A DNA stretch of 64,000 nt from Erigeron canadensis (taxonomy: Eukaryota > Streptophyta > Magnoliopsida > Asterales > Asteraceae). The stretch spans positions 3,224,001 through 3,288,000 of the forward strand of contig NC_057765.1 of the NCBI RefSeq assembly GCF_010389155.1. The letters are read 5' to 3'. The translations under genes were made by a program, and so were the position numbers. Of this stretch, positions 1 through 12,200 are shown piece after piece. The notes beneath the pieces are model-generated. The model was not told the origin of the DNA. It made no database searches and was given only the letters and a program-made list of their open reading frames with translations. Within the stretch, counting starts at the first letter, position 1, and each line of letters starts with the position of its first letter.

Positions 1-820
1 ATAAAAGAAACTCGTTGTATAATATAGAGAGGTATAGAATTAGTTACCGAAACACGTCGGGCACACACATAGCAGCAGTATAGCACACATATAATCAAAT
101 AAGAAAAACTTACAAACTGAGGCAAGTATTGGGTTTATAACCTAAATGTACTAAGAATGATCTAAAATATTGGCCTACTGGGTGTACAACCTTGTCTGTT
201 AGCCTAGTCATGATAAGAACCAATAAGAGCACTACTCTTAATGGTCATTTCCAATACATCCAATACACGGTCAACTCAGCGCTTCATCAGCAAACTCCCT
301 TTGGATATATATTCTTCTCATTCACACCCAACACCCAATACATCTAATACGTATCCATGCCCCATCATTTATCTAATCAATAATAACCCATGTCGGAGAA
401 GGATTAAAAAAAAAAAAGAAAATTAACCAAAATATTGCCCATGGAAATCTCCATACGGAGTTGAATACACACTCAATACAGATTGTACCGAGTAATGTTC
501 ACCATATTGAGTTTCTAATACACACCCAATACGCTTCCAACGGGAGTCTTCGAGGGTTATGTCCTAAGAAGTAAGAAATGCCGTTTAATTAATTAAACAA
601 TTAAGTACATCGACTTAAGTTTGACCAGAAAGTTTTTTATACGAAGGTGTTAAAAGCCCATTTACGAAGTTTACTATCTACGAATATAGGATTTTACTAA
701 CTTTGATTTTTTTTAAAAGAGAGAAGTGAATCTCTAGGGGATTAATATTATATGGTCTATAATAGTATCTAGATTTTCTAAAAGTCGTCACTTGATACTT
801 TTTTAATCTAATTATCATAG
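1..820. other. Intergenic, no gene seen
   Basis: AT-rich sequence with no convincing coding region. The short open frame at 241-426 is low complexity and resembles no family I know. No paired terminal repeats were found here. Confidence 0.5.
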
Positions 821-1102
821 TACTCGCGCAATATGACGGCGGTGGTTCGGATGACGGTCTAGTGGCTCGGTGACGGTATTATTGATGGTGGCGGTGTCAA
901 GTGTTTTAGGTTGATGTAAAGGTGATAGTGGAATATTTTAGAAGATAAGGACTTAAAGTATTAATTTTCAAGATAAGGGTTTAGATTGTAAACTAATTCA
1001 TTAAGGGCAAATTTGGTAATTTATAAAACTTTTTTCATATTAGGTATTTATTAAGAGTAATTTTGTACTTTTGCATCTAAACATTTTTTAACACTTTTTA
1101 AA
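821..1102 (-). mobile_element. Decayed Helitron-like 3' end
   Basis: Bases 823-850 read on the minus strand as a GC-rich stretch ending in TTGCGCGAGTACTATG. This resembles the 3' hairpin of the better Helitron copies at 1103, 3055 and 60101. The CTRR terminus is not intact and no 5' end was found, so this is only a probable relic. Confidence 0.3.
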
Positions 1103-1482
1103 CAAGATGGGTACCCGAACAATGCGGAGACGGTGGCGGCAACGGGTGGTGCCGGTAGGGGTGATGGTAACGATGCGGTTATTAATCTAAAAGTGATTGA
1201 TGTAAATGGTAGTGTAGTTATTTTATGGTTATGTGATGTATCTTTTGCAAATAACTTTATTAAGAGTATTATAGAGATATTAGGTGGAGATATTTAAATT
1301 AATGAATAAAGAAGATAGATAGTTTGGATAAATATGAGTGAAAAATTATTTAGGGCTGATATATATTAGGTAGATTCAGTGTGTGAGTTAAGAATGTGAT
1401 AAAAACTAAGGGTATTTTCGGTATTTTAAAGGTAGAGAGTTAAAAATAGAGTATGATAGTTTGTTTATTAATATAGTATAGA
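1103..1482 (-). mobile_element. Non-autonomous Helitron copy
   Basis: On the minus strand the element starts TCTATACTATATTAATAAAC (1482 downward) and ends with a GC-rich hairpin region and CTTG (1106-1103) followed by T. CTTG looks like a mutated CTAG/CTCG end. The interior (about 1190-1350) is clearly related to 3140-3298. It has no coding capacity and no terminal inverted repeats, as expected for a Helitron. The base next to the 5' end is not the expected one, so that boundary is approximate. Confidence 0.55.
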
Positions 1483-2175
1483 AGTAGGGGGTTGATAATT
1501 ACTCCTATAAAGGAGTATAGATTACCAAAGTGCCATAAAGATCTTAAACATTGATTAGAACATTAAACGGTCATATTCTGGGAACTCATAAGGGTACTTA
1601 TTTAACCCTTTAGGGTTTTTAAATTAACTTTTCATAATATATATATATATATATATATATTCTTTAAACATAATTCTCTTATATGTTTTTAAATTTGATT
1701 ATATTTTAAGTGAAATTTTCATTTGAAAACTATAATTTATGTGAAAAATTAGAAAACTGGTGAAACACATTGATTACCACCATCATCTCTCTTTTTCTCT
1801 CTGCTCCTCCCATGACGCCATGGCGGAGCCATCACAGTAAGGGCAACACTCGTATCGTAACAAATCACCACGCTATCTCTTGGATTGTCGTACATCAAAT
1901 CCACACCATTCTCGTGTGCGTCTGGCTTCCAACCCCTTTATAGATACCTCGAGGTAAGCTACCGAGAAGGAAGAAGCCCCATGAACGGTGCAGCCGTTGG
2001 ATTAAGGGCTTCGCCCGTACCGTATCACAATTTCCAGCAATGGTGCTGCTGGTGGTGGCGGTGGGCGGTAACAGTGTGTTAAGTTTCAAATAACATTATG
2101 TTTGGCTAATTTTCTGGTTTTCACACAAATTCTAGTTTTCAAATAATTACAACTCTATGTTTCAGTTCTTTTATT
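1483..2175. other. Intergenic with AT microsatellite
   Basis: There is an (AT)n tract at about 1637-1660. The remainder is AT-rich with a short GC-richer patch at 1790-2060, in which two overlapping open frames on opposite strands are unconvincing. No gene is supported. Confidence 0.5.
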
Positions 2176-3045
2176 GTAACAACCCAACAAGGCGAAAATA
2201 TGAGGCATTAGTAGAAAAGCTCAGCGTGACATGAAAATTAAGTAGAGACAACTAAAAGCATTCAACGATTAGAGCAATCCATACATAATTCAAGTACAAA
2301 TACAAGTTACGGATCAAATAATGCACAAGGAGCACAAAACCATCAATAGTTTACAAAAATAGATCAAATGATGGCTAACGATCCTAGGCATAACCCATGA
2401 ACGGGTGCTATGAATCACGGATCCACAAAAGTCCAAGTTCAATCCTATCAAATGCAATGCAATCATCCATCACGTCTTTGATTCACTTGGTTACCTGAAA
2501 AGTGTACTAAAATGCATCAACATAAAGTTGGTGAATTCATAGGTTTTGACAATAAGAAACAAGTGTGGGGATAACAACCGTTTAACCTTGATTAATATCA
2601 TAACTATCACATAACCTTGATACGAACATATAACCATGATTAGGTCATTAAATGACCACATAACCTTGAAACCTTGATTTGGATTGATAAACGATCACAT
2701 AACCTTGAAACCTTGATTTGGATCGATAAACGATCAAACAAACTTAATACAAGCATATATCAACCATGCAACCTTGATTCAACAATTAAACGAGCATGAA
2801 ACTTTGATAAAACAATCAAACAACATATAACCTTGATAAACTAGGCTTTCAATCTTATAACCATGATTTAATAATTAAACGTCCATTTAACAATCAAATA
2901 AACCAAGAACACTTTGTACACTTTTCACCCCTAAAACATGTAAAGTAGAGGGGCTATGAACTCACCTTGGTTTGGCAACGACGAGTTAGTATGTAGTTAT
3001 GTCGGCCCCACATTCCCTAAGAGTCCATGAACTATAATTTTATTT
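2176..3045 (-). mobile_element. LTR fragment, inverted relative to 3299-6222
   Basis: Read on the minus strand this piece ends in TGTTACA (2182-2176). It shares several blocks with the right half of the LTR at 3299-6222: the passage around 'aaggtgagttcatag' and 'gtgaaaagtgtac', and the passage around 'cctaggatcg' and 'tgctccttgtgca'. Between them lies an array of short degenerate units containing 'ataaccttga' (2580-2900). The 5' half is missing; the Helitron at 3055 abuts the break. Confidence 0.5.
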
Positions 3046-3054
3046 ACATATGAA

Positions 3055-3298
3055 CGAGATGGGTACCCGCGCAATGCAGCGGCAGTGATGGCACTGGGTG
3101 GTGCTAGTAGCGGTGGTTGTAACGGTGTGGTTATTAATCTAAAAGTAATTGACGTAATTGGAAGTGTAGTTATTTTATGGTTAAGAGAAATATCTTTTGT
3201 AAATAGCTTTATTAAGAATATTATAGATATATTAGATGAAAATATTTAAATTAATTAATACAAGAGATAAATAGTTTGGATAAATATGAGTGTAAAAT
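3055..3298 (-). mobile_element. Helitron copy, 5' truncated
   Basis: The minus-strand 3' end has a hairpin-forming stretch with TTGCGCGGGTACCCATCTCG and is followed by T, matching the A|T insertion preference of Helitrons. The body is a diverged sister of 1103-1482. The 5' TC end is absent because LTR-like sequence begins at 3299. Confidence 0.5.
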
Positions 3299-6222
3299 TG
3301 TAACATTCGTGAATTTTGACCTATTTGACTATGTTTCACTTTTGTTGACTATGTGATTAATTGTAACATTCGTGGCGTTGGACCCATTGACTTTCGTTAA
3401 TTATGTATGTAACATTTGCGTTTTCTTTTTGGATTCACCATTCATGTGTGTAACTCATGCTACTAATTCTCTGAGTAATAGTCTAAAAGTGGCGAAAATG
3501 GGAAATAGACAGAATAAGACAAATTTGTGGGGTATTAGTCTAAAAGAAGCGAAAATGGGTAATAGACAGAATAAGACTAATTCATGGGGTATTAGTTTAA
3601 AAGAGGCGAAAATGAGAAATAGACAGCATAAGACTAATTCGTGGGGTATTAGTCTAAAAGAGACGAAAATGGAAAATAGACAGAATAAGACTAATTCGTG
3701 GGGTAGTCTAAAAGTGCTGGATAAAAAAAAAAAAGAAAAAAAAAGGAAGAGATTTATTTACATCTGACCCAGCCCTATCCTCCCCAAACTCTTACACTTT
3801 CCCTTATCCACCCATTCATTTCGTTTTCACTCTTTCTCTCTAAACACACTTAAGAACACACACACATACTTATCTCTCTCAATCTCTAGATTTCTTCTTC
3901 AATTAGTTTTGTTTCAACAAGATTTATACAAGAATCATCATTTAATCATCATACCAAGGATTTGAAGGTCAAAGTCCAAGAAGTCCTTCCATCTAGCTCA
4001 AATTCGGGTTTGACTCTTTGAAGGTATATTTGGTAAGTAAAACTCATCTCAAATCCACCATTTTATGTTTATAATCATGTTTCAAGTCTAACCCAAACAA
4101 CCCTTAGTCAATTTTCGGCTTAAAAGCTTAACGGGTCAATTTTAGGGTTTACAACTTGGATAATTTAGGTCAGAATCGGATTTGAGGCTTAATTGAAGTT
4201 ATGGAATGATTTTTAAAGTATGAGTTAGTTTCATACACATTACTTATGTCAATTTATGCTCAAAACATGTCTAAAAACTCTTCAAATCGAGGTCTAGGTC
4301 GAATTAGGGTTTTGTGAGGTCAAAATGGGTCAAGAACGAATATTGAGTTAAAGTGATGTTATGGAACTATGAAAGGGGTTATGTTTGTTATCTTCAATCA
4401 TGTTGATTATATGTCGAATTGAGTCTTGAATCTCACAAAAGTCGGATTTCAAGTGTCGAATTAGGGTTTGGATGTTCTTGGCCAACTTTAACTTTTTTTA
4501 GTCAAACCATTCTTACCCATGTTGTTCCCTGCTTTCTTGCTTTATGTCTTTAACTCGTTTTAATCCATGTCAAGTCAATTCCTAACATCCCCTTAATCTC
4601 ATAGCCACTCAACAAAACATAATTTTGGATTCTTATGAGCAAACGAGTCTCGAATCATGAACGTATGAACGTATATTAATATGTATGTATGTACTATATG
4701 TTGTGAATGTGTGACGAATATCTTACGCTTGTAGCCCAATCTTAACTTGTCATAGCCGCTCAAGGTGAGTTCCGTAGCTCCCTACTCAATTGAGATTCGG
4801 GCTGAAAAGTGTACATACGTGCTTGTTTGGTTTTGGTTGATTTGATTGATGACTTATTGCTTGTTGTTGATTATTTGAGTGATTGTTGGATGGTGTACGC
4901 ATATGATTGTGACATTGTGATTATTAGGATAGTCGTACATACATGGAAGTCGGTTATGCCTTCAAAGGGTTGTTAGGTGTGGTGGGAAGGCTGTGGGTGA
5001 CTCTATATATAAGCATCTGGGACTTGATGAAAGCAAAATCCTCCGAAGTGTATGTACGTGTTGTTCAGTGGGAATGAATGGACTTGTCATTTGTTGATGT
5101 ACTTCCAAGTGTTTTTACACTTGAGAACATGCTTTCGTACTTAATGATTGGTTGACGTACTTCCAAGTGTTATACACTTGAGAACATGCTTTCGTACTTA
5201 ATGATTGATTGATGTACTTCCAAGTGTTTTACACTTGAGAACATGCTTTGCACTTATTTATTGATTGGCTTGAGTTATGATTTGTCTTATTGCTTGATTG
5301 CTAGTTAGATTGATTTGTTGATGGTATAACCTATTGTTGTTGGATTATGTGTTTGGTTTGGATTGTGTGATATGACTAGAATAGTATTACATACATGGAA
5401 GACGATGATACCTTTAATAAGTTGTTAGATGTGGTGGGAAGGCTGCGGGTGACCCTGTATACAAGCATCTTCGATTCCTTAAATGTAAAGTCGTAGTATG
5501 TGCATTGTGGTTTGGATGATTGGTTGTCGTACTCCCAAGTGCTTTGCACTTGAGAACATGTTGTTGTACTTATAGTTTGGTTGGTGTACTACCAAGTGTC
5601 ATACACTTGAGAACGCGCTTTTGTACGACGTACTACCGAGTATTTCATACTTGAGAACATGGTGGTTGTGGTGGCTTTTGTTGGTGTTATGATACATTTA
5701 TGATACATTATTTGATGTCTTATTGTTTGGACGTGCATGTTATGTTTTCTCTAATTAATGCGATTAGACTCTTGTGCGAGTACTAACATGTGGCAAGGGT
5801 ACGCCATGAGTAACCCTCTCTACATTCTTGTGTGATGTGATGGTTTACCGTAAGTTATGATTTACTTGCACCTTGTACATGTCATGATTTGCCTTTACTT
5901 TACACATGTTGTGACTTGGATGGTAATCAGGTGATTCAAGTGCGAGAAGCATGATTGAGGTTGCATTAGAACCCGGGCTTGGACTTACATGGATCACAGA
6001 TTCATTTGCCCTACTTTGACTTTATGCATAGGATCGTTTGCCATCTTTTGATATCATTTTGTAAACGCTTGATGGCTACATGCTCCTTGTGCATTTAGTA
6101 CTTGTTGTGTCATGTTTGGATCCACCAGATTCCTTGTTTATCATTTAGACTTATTCTACGATAATCCCATGCATATGTTATATCTTTTCGGTAATATTTT
6201 GAGCCTAGCTTGGGGTGTTACA
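3299..6222 (+). mobile_element. Long LTR of a Ty3/gypsy-like element
   Basis: It begins TGTAACATTCGTG (3299-3311, repeated at 3362-3374) and ends TGTTACA (6216-6222), so the termini are inverted TGTAACA/TGTTACA. Just after the end, 'gaatggtggcccatgc' looks like a decayed initiator-tRNA primer-binding site. Inside are a 57-bp minisatellite (3481-3714), a pyrimidine-rich leader (3771-3900), and a run of ~60-bp units containing 'acttccaagtgt' and 'acacttgagaacatgct' (about 5085-5660). At about 2.9 kb it is within the range of long plant LTRs. No coding domain follows it. It could also be read as a solo LTR. Confidence 0.5.
3481..3714 (+). repeat. 57-bp minisatellite, about four units
   Basis: Units begin at 3481, 3538, 3595, 3652 and 3706 with 'gtctaaaag' (one base changed at 3595). 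The first three steps are exactly 57 bp and the last is 54 bp. Since 57 is a multiple of three, the array stays open and reads as 19-residue repeats containing 'KMGNRQNKTN'. The frame ends in a lysine-rich low-complexity tail and lies inside an LTR. I regard it as non-coding. Confidence 0.8.
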
Positions 6223-6940
6223 GAATGGTGGCCCATGCTTGGTCGTAGAGAATTAGGCGGTTTGACCTAGACTACGGCTTAAGTTAAAATTCTTCATATA
6301 GCATGCATGGTTAGGAGTTTTGTGTACAACATGATTTGTTTGAACTTTGAAGGTGCATTCTAGGAGTTTGTAGTTAGGATCATTTTATGATGAAAATATG
6401 AGTACGATTGGACAACGTGTTGTTTTGCGATGCGCACTAGATAAACAATGTCTTATGTTGTGACAAGTACAACGTGATGAATGTATGATGGGTACGATGT
6501 GATTAATATGTATATTGATTTGAACTTGATTGTGGTTGAGATCGATTGTTGTTATTGATTTAGGGCATCGTAAATTACGGTATTAGTCACCGTAAGAGAC
6601 GGCGGGGCAACCTCTGGCGAGCGTGTCAGGCGATGAGGGAAGACGTCTTGACGGTGGTTACTTTATATGGAGCGTAAGAGATGGTCATGGCCATCTCTAG
6701 GTTTATATGAGACGGTGGTTACTTTATATGAGACGGTGGCCTAGAAACGCTAGGTTTGATTTGAAAAACACCACCTTCTGCTTTACGCTACACACAATGT
6801 GGGGCGACGCTGAAGTTACACTTTGTGGGGCACCGTTTAGGACGGTGGAGCCCACCGTGCGAGACGCTAGGCCAACCCTAGTAGCGTGCCAGACGCTAGC
6901 CAGGCGTGCTAGACGCTAGGTTCTGATCCAGTCGAGTAGC
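6223..6940 (+). mobile_element. Remnant internal region of the LTR element
   Basis: It follows the LTR end and decayed primer-binding site and contains no gag or pol. From about 6590 to 6920 it becomes GC-rich with short direct repeats: 'gacggtggttactttatatg' occurs at about 6651 and 6711, and 'gacgctag' occurs several times at 6870-6918. A 70-residue open frame here is repeat-derived. Confidence 0.35.
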
Positions 6941-8247
6941 AACAGCAATTAAGGCACTAAAACATGACCCATCTTCATACAAACCCAAATTTTTTGACTA
7001 CAATTTGTTTAAGACGAGTTTGCAACTCATTTCCACACTTGACGTAAACAACATGAATAAACAAGTATCCTAGATCCATTCAAATATATACAAAAATCTT
7101 TGATAAAAATTTATTTTTATCCCATTTAAACCGAAAACCCTAGTTTTTACATGAAAAATCATTTTAAATGGAAATTCCGAGGTCTTTTGGCTATAACCCA
7201 TCATGATTGACACAAACAAACGTGACCTACATCGAAATCATAATCCATAACATCACTCTCTTACAAGAAATCCATTCTTGACCCATTTGACCTATGAACC
7301 CGAATTTGACCGAAAAATCCTTGTAAGTTGATTTAGAAACAAGTTTACTAAAAAGAAATGATGGTTTTTAGGAAGGTTTAACTTACCAAAATTCCTCCGA
7401 AAGTGCAAGTCCGAGTTTGACCTGAATTAGGTGATTTCTTGCACTATGAAACCTAAATTTTTGATATGTTGATAACGTGGTGATGAAAATGAAAAGCCCT
7501 AACAAATCTTTGCTTGAAACATTAAGTTTAGTGCATTAAATTTAGAGAGAGAGAGAGAGATGTAAGAAAAGTGGGTGTTCTTGCAATGAATGAGGGAGAG
7601 AAAGGTGTAAGAGAGTGAATGGATGGTTAGGGTGGTGGTGTAAGAGATAAGGTTGGGTTGGGAGAATGGGTGGGTCATGGGTTAGGGTTGACCCATGGAT
7701 AGCCCACACTCCTATTTCTAGTTAATTTTAGGGATAAGTATCTTGAAATGTAATAAACTTTGGACGAATGTTTATAGTATGAAATAACTAAAGTTGTGTT
7801 CATTGTATATAATCATCTTTAAATTATGTGTATTGTGTGTAAGAATGCATACGTGGCAACCATATATAGCTGTTACTTGTTAGTATTTGATTGGTTGGTT
7901 ACATTTTCTTACATACAATACACATTATTTAAAGATGATTACATACAATGAACACAACTTTAGTTATTTCACACTATAGACATTCGTCCAAAGTTTGTTA
8001 CATTTCAAGATACTAACCCCTTAATTTTAATTATCAACAACTATGGAACATTCAAGTTAATCAATCAATTACCCTCGCATATCATGCGAATACAATCTAC
8101 TTTAAATGATCATTTATCACATACATACACCTTGAATACGATTAACTCACATCTAAACTCGATCATGTATAAAATTAGTTGATATTAACTAGTCGATCGT
8201 ACAATAAATTAACGAGTCAACTTAAATCAAATTCCACGAATGTTACA
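6941..8247 (-). mobile_element. LTR copy, minus strand, interrupted
   Basis: On the minus strand it begins TGTAACATTCGTGGAATTTGA (8247 downward), the same start as the plus-strand LTR at 3299. It shares the leader (the complement of 'tctctctctctaaat' and of the 'ttacactttc' type block). It is split by the MULE MITE at 7731-8020. Its inner end near 6941 is imprecise. With 3299-6222 it forms a large head-to-head inverted arrangement. Confidence 0.45.
7731..8020. mobile_element. MULE-type MITE with 9-bp target duplication
   Basis: A 290-bp non-coding element with terminal inverted repeats of about 120 bp. The left arm 'agtatcttgaaatgtaa' at 7737 pairs with 'ttacatttcaagatact' at 7998. The arms continue through 'acgaatgt', 'aactaaagttgtgttcattg' and 'taatcatctttaaat'. 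It is flanked by a perfect 9-bp direct repeat, TTAATTTTA, at 7722-7730 and 8021-8029. Long terminal repeats plus a 9-bp duplication are the hallmarks of Mutator-like elements. Confidence 0.88.
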
Positions 8248-8445
8248 TTTATTTTAATAAATTCTTAAAATTAGTACATTATTATATATGAAAAACCAAC
8301 CCATGAATTTAATATCAACAAATTACAAGTTTTAATGCACCGTGGTAGTTTTTAGTGACTGCAATTGTGAGCAAAACATTAAATATAATATTATAATTTT
8401 TTTAAAAAATACTTTATATATATATATATATATAAGGGATATATA

Positions 8446-9087
8446 GGGGAAAGATAAAATGAGTCCAGCTTATTTTGAGTCCAAAAAAAGTCCATTGATT
8501 TTCTTCCATCTCCTCCAATTCCAACCACCTTTTACCACCACCACCATCATCTCTGACCACCACCATGATCATCCGGCGACGGGGACCATCTCCGGCGAAA
8601 CTTACACATGTGTAAGTACAACTTATGTACACAACAATGAAGGTTAAAGGCAGAGTCCGTCAATCCATGGCACTATGGCAGTGGCCAAGGGCGGAGCCCG
8701 TTAGGTAAATCACCCATCACCGGTCACCCCCTATGACCTATCACCCTCTATTGACCTATCACCCTCTATGACCTATTACACTATGACCTATCACCCTCTA
8801 TGACCTATCACCCCTACAAGCTTTGGTTTATGAATATTCTTAAAGGCGAAGCCCGCTCCGAATCATAATTTTTGACAACCACCACCAGCCACCATCATCA
8901 CCGGAAAGTTAACTTACACATGTATAAGTTGTACTTACATATGTGTAAGTCTCGCCGGAGATAGTCGCCGTCACCGGAGTTTCATGGTGGTGGCCGGAGA
9001 TGATGATGGTGGTGGTGGTCGGAGTTAACTTACACATGTGTAAGTTACATAGACTTTTTTTAGACTCAAATTAGCTAGACCCACCCC
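8446..9087. mobile_element. Palindrome-rich MITE in a TA tract
   Basis: The ends are inverted: left 'tataggggaaag...gagtccagctta', right the complement of 'gggtctagctaatttgagtc', within TATAGGGG...CCCCTATA, and (TA)n lies on both sides. Shared blocks include 'gagtc(c/t)aaaaaaagtc'. The interior has four near-copies of the 18-bp palindrome ACTTACACATGTGTAAGT (8600, 8912, 8933, 9028) and a ~17-18-bp tandem array built on 'ctatgacctatcaccct' (8727-8815). No coding capacity. A TA target suggests Tc1/mariner or a similar family, but this is uncertain. Confidence 0.6.
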
Positions 9088-9212
9088 TATATATATATAT
9101 ATATATATTATCTTGACTTTTACGACGAGGTTTTCGAGTTGAATCAAAAACACGAGAGGTTTTCGAGTTGAGTCAAAAACACGAGTTCAGTATTAACTAC
9201 GATAACACACTT

Positions 9213-12200
9213 ATGATGTTTTTGGCGTTGTTTCAGAGGTTGAACTTGGAACACTTAAAGATTCCACTAACAGACATAAATCTTGCCACCAAAAATTTTG
9301 CCGAAGCTTATCGCATTGGCTCAGGGGGATATGGTATGGTGTATAAAGCAGAGCTGGACCACTTTGATGACTCCTATTCGTCATCAATAGAAGGAAATAA
9401 TAAAGGAAAGTTGCGTAAAAAGCGTAGCACCGTAGCCATAAAACGTATATTCAGTAGAGAAGACAAGCAAGGAGAATTAGGATTTGTGGCAGAAATTGAA
9501 ATGCTTAGTAAGTGTAAGCACCATAATGTAATCTCGCTTCTAGGCTTTTGTGATGAAGGTCCCCAAAAGATTCTTGTCTATGAGCATGCTTCTAAGGGAA
9601 GTCTTGATGATCACTTGGGCAACAAAAATATCATGACTAATATGACTTGGGCACAACGTATACGTATATGCCTTGAGATCGCACTTGGATTGGATTACCT
9701 ACATTGTAGCACAGAAGACAAAAAAAGGATAATACACCGGGATATAAAGAGTGCTAACATTCTGTTACATGATAATTGGGAGGTGAAGATTGCGGACTTT
9801 GGGCTTTCCAAATTACACTCTATGGATCATCAAGGTAGTACCCTCAATACGTTTACTATTGCTGGCACAGAAGTGTATGCAGATCCGGAATATTTGAAGA
9901 CGGGAAAGCTGAAAATAGAGTCTGACATTTACTCTTTTGGGGTAGTTCTTTTTGAAATCTTGTGTGGCAGGTTGGCTTATGATGCAATTTATAATCTTGA
10001 AACTGAGAAGGGGCTTCCATCCGTTGTGCGACGGCGCTTCAATGAGGGAACATTAAAGCAAATGGTAGATCGGAAACTAGTGGAAGATAATGACGAAAGC
10101 ATTTTTACGAGAAATAGCAGACTGAATGAAGATTCTTTTCTCATTTTTTCAAAAGTGGCCTATCAATGTCTTGCAGAAACTCAATCCGAGCGTCCAAAAA
10201 TGGAAGCCATAATCAAAGCACTTGAGAAAGCACTATACTTGCAGGTACTATTGATGTCTCAGTATTGACTTACTATTTTTATCAGTATTTATTTGGTATC
10301 ATTGTTAGTTAGTAGCGTCTTATTGGTAATCTGATAGAACAAAAATGTAGGATTCAACACTCATCTAAAGACATGACAATTGCAGAAAATCTTACAAAAT
10401 TTTTACGTTGCCGTAAACCACTAAGTTTTGACAATACACCACCAAATATGTCTTACAGTGTTGTACAGTACAACATTTTTAGTGGTGTACATCCAAAAAT
10501 TAGTGGTGTACAGATCGTTTCCTATTATTAATGCATAATTATTAAAGAATATCTACAAGCTTCCTCCAATGCAAAAGTCTTGTGAAAGCTCTTCAATTTA
10601 CTTTTACGTTGGACAAGTAGTTATGGTATGACTCTATGTACCACATCTAAATTGTCAAAACAATGTGTCATTTCTAAATTATTGATGAACTGTTTGACTT
10701 TAATAGGTTTAGAAATAAAGAATAGTACTTGTCACACAATATGTTTGTATATAATTCCAAATTCAAAAACAAAACAAAGTTAGTACAAAAAGTTTGAGAT
10801 TGTGAAAAACGTTTGCTTTCATACACGTACTGAAACTGTAAGCAGAATTACTGATATAATAGAGAGAATAAAGTGCTGAATTTCAAAAATATTTTTAGAA
10901 ATGCTGAATTTCACCAACTTTGAATTATCAAGCATGCATGATGATTGATTTACTTATGCATGATTTGACAGGAAAATAGCAAGGACAACCTCCAAATTTC
11001 ACTTGAAAGTATAAGATTGGCAACAGAAAATTTCAGTGATAAATATTTCATCCAAAAACGATTATTTGGGAAAGCATATATAGGACATGTTCCAAATGCT
11101 AATGGACTCGCTAATGCTCTTATAAAGCGGTTGGAAAAGAATAAAGATGCAGAGCATCTGTTTTTGACAGAGCTTGAAATTCTTTTAGAGTATAAGCATG
11201 ATAACATCATTGGTCTAGTAGGCTATTGTAACGAAGAGGATGAAAAAATAATACTTTATGAGTCAGGGTCTAGAGGAAGTTTATCTAAGCATTTGAAAGA
11301 TGCTAATGTTAACTGGATAAAAAGGCTAAAACTTTGCATTGATGTTGCAAGTGGATTGGACTTCATTCATGGGGGCGATGTAACACAACAACGGGTTATA
11401 CATAGACACATCAACTCCGATACCATCATAGTAAATGAAGATTGGGTAGCCAAAATTTCCAACTTTGATGGTTCCTTACTTACTGTAATGAATGAGGAAT
11501 TGAATTCTGGATTAATTGGAATAAAAGATGATATATACTCACTTGGTGTTGTTTTATGTGAGATCATGTCCGGGATGTATAGCCAGGATACGAAAAAGTC
11601 CTTAGGAAACTTGGCTTTAAGGGCTGATAGAAGAAGAAATTTTGATAGCATGGTGTTTGAGGGTATAAAGAAGCAAATTGTGCCGCAATCATTGATCACA
11701 TTTCAAAGGATTGCCATTAGATGCTTGGAAGATTCATGGACAAAGAGGCCACCAGCGGGTGCAGTGGTAATAGAATTGAAGAAAGCATTAGAAATCCAAG
11801 TAAGTTGAATAATAACTGAAAAAATTGCGCTTCAAATCATTTTATGGTAAATTTTTATCGATCCAGATCCATGTTTCTGGAGGATATCTTTGTTTCTTTT
11901 TTCAAATAAATCAATGGTTGATATATATGAGTAAAACTTGGCTTATTATAATGTAACTCGGTATATATTCTAATTGTAGGAGGATTATGAAATATGGGGG
12001 CCAAAGCTACCTAAAGGCTATGAAGAAATATTCCAGATGTCAGAAAAGCCGGATATGTACTTCACGGAAAAGAAGAAAAATCTTTATGACATACTCACAG
12101 AGGGCATCCTTCTTCAAAACGGCACAGTGGTAATTATCTTTGCATTAGCATTTCATCCATATTGTTGCTTTGTAAAAATATGATCGATTCAAATACCATT

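Noticed and set aside
3372..3767. 131-residue open frame with 19-residue repeats
   Set aside because: It is a minisatellite inside an LTR, starts with a non-ATG codon and ends in a poly-lysine tail; no domain is seen.
11367..11699. 110-residue minus-strand frame opposite the pseudokinase exon
   Set aside because: It is the antisense shadow of a well-supported exon.
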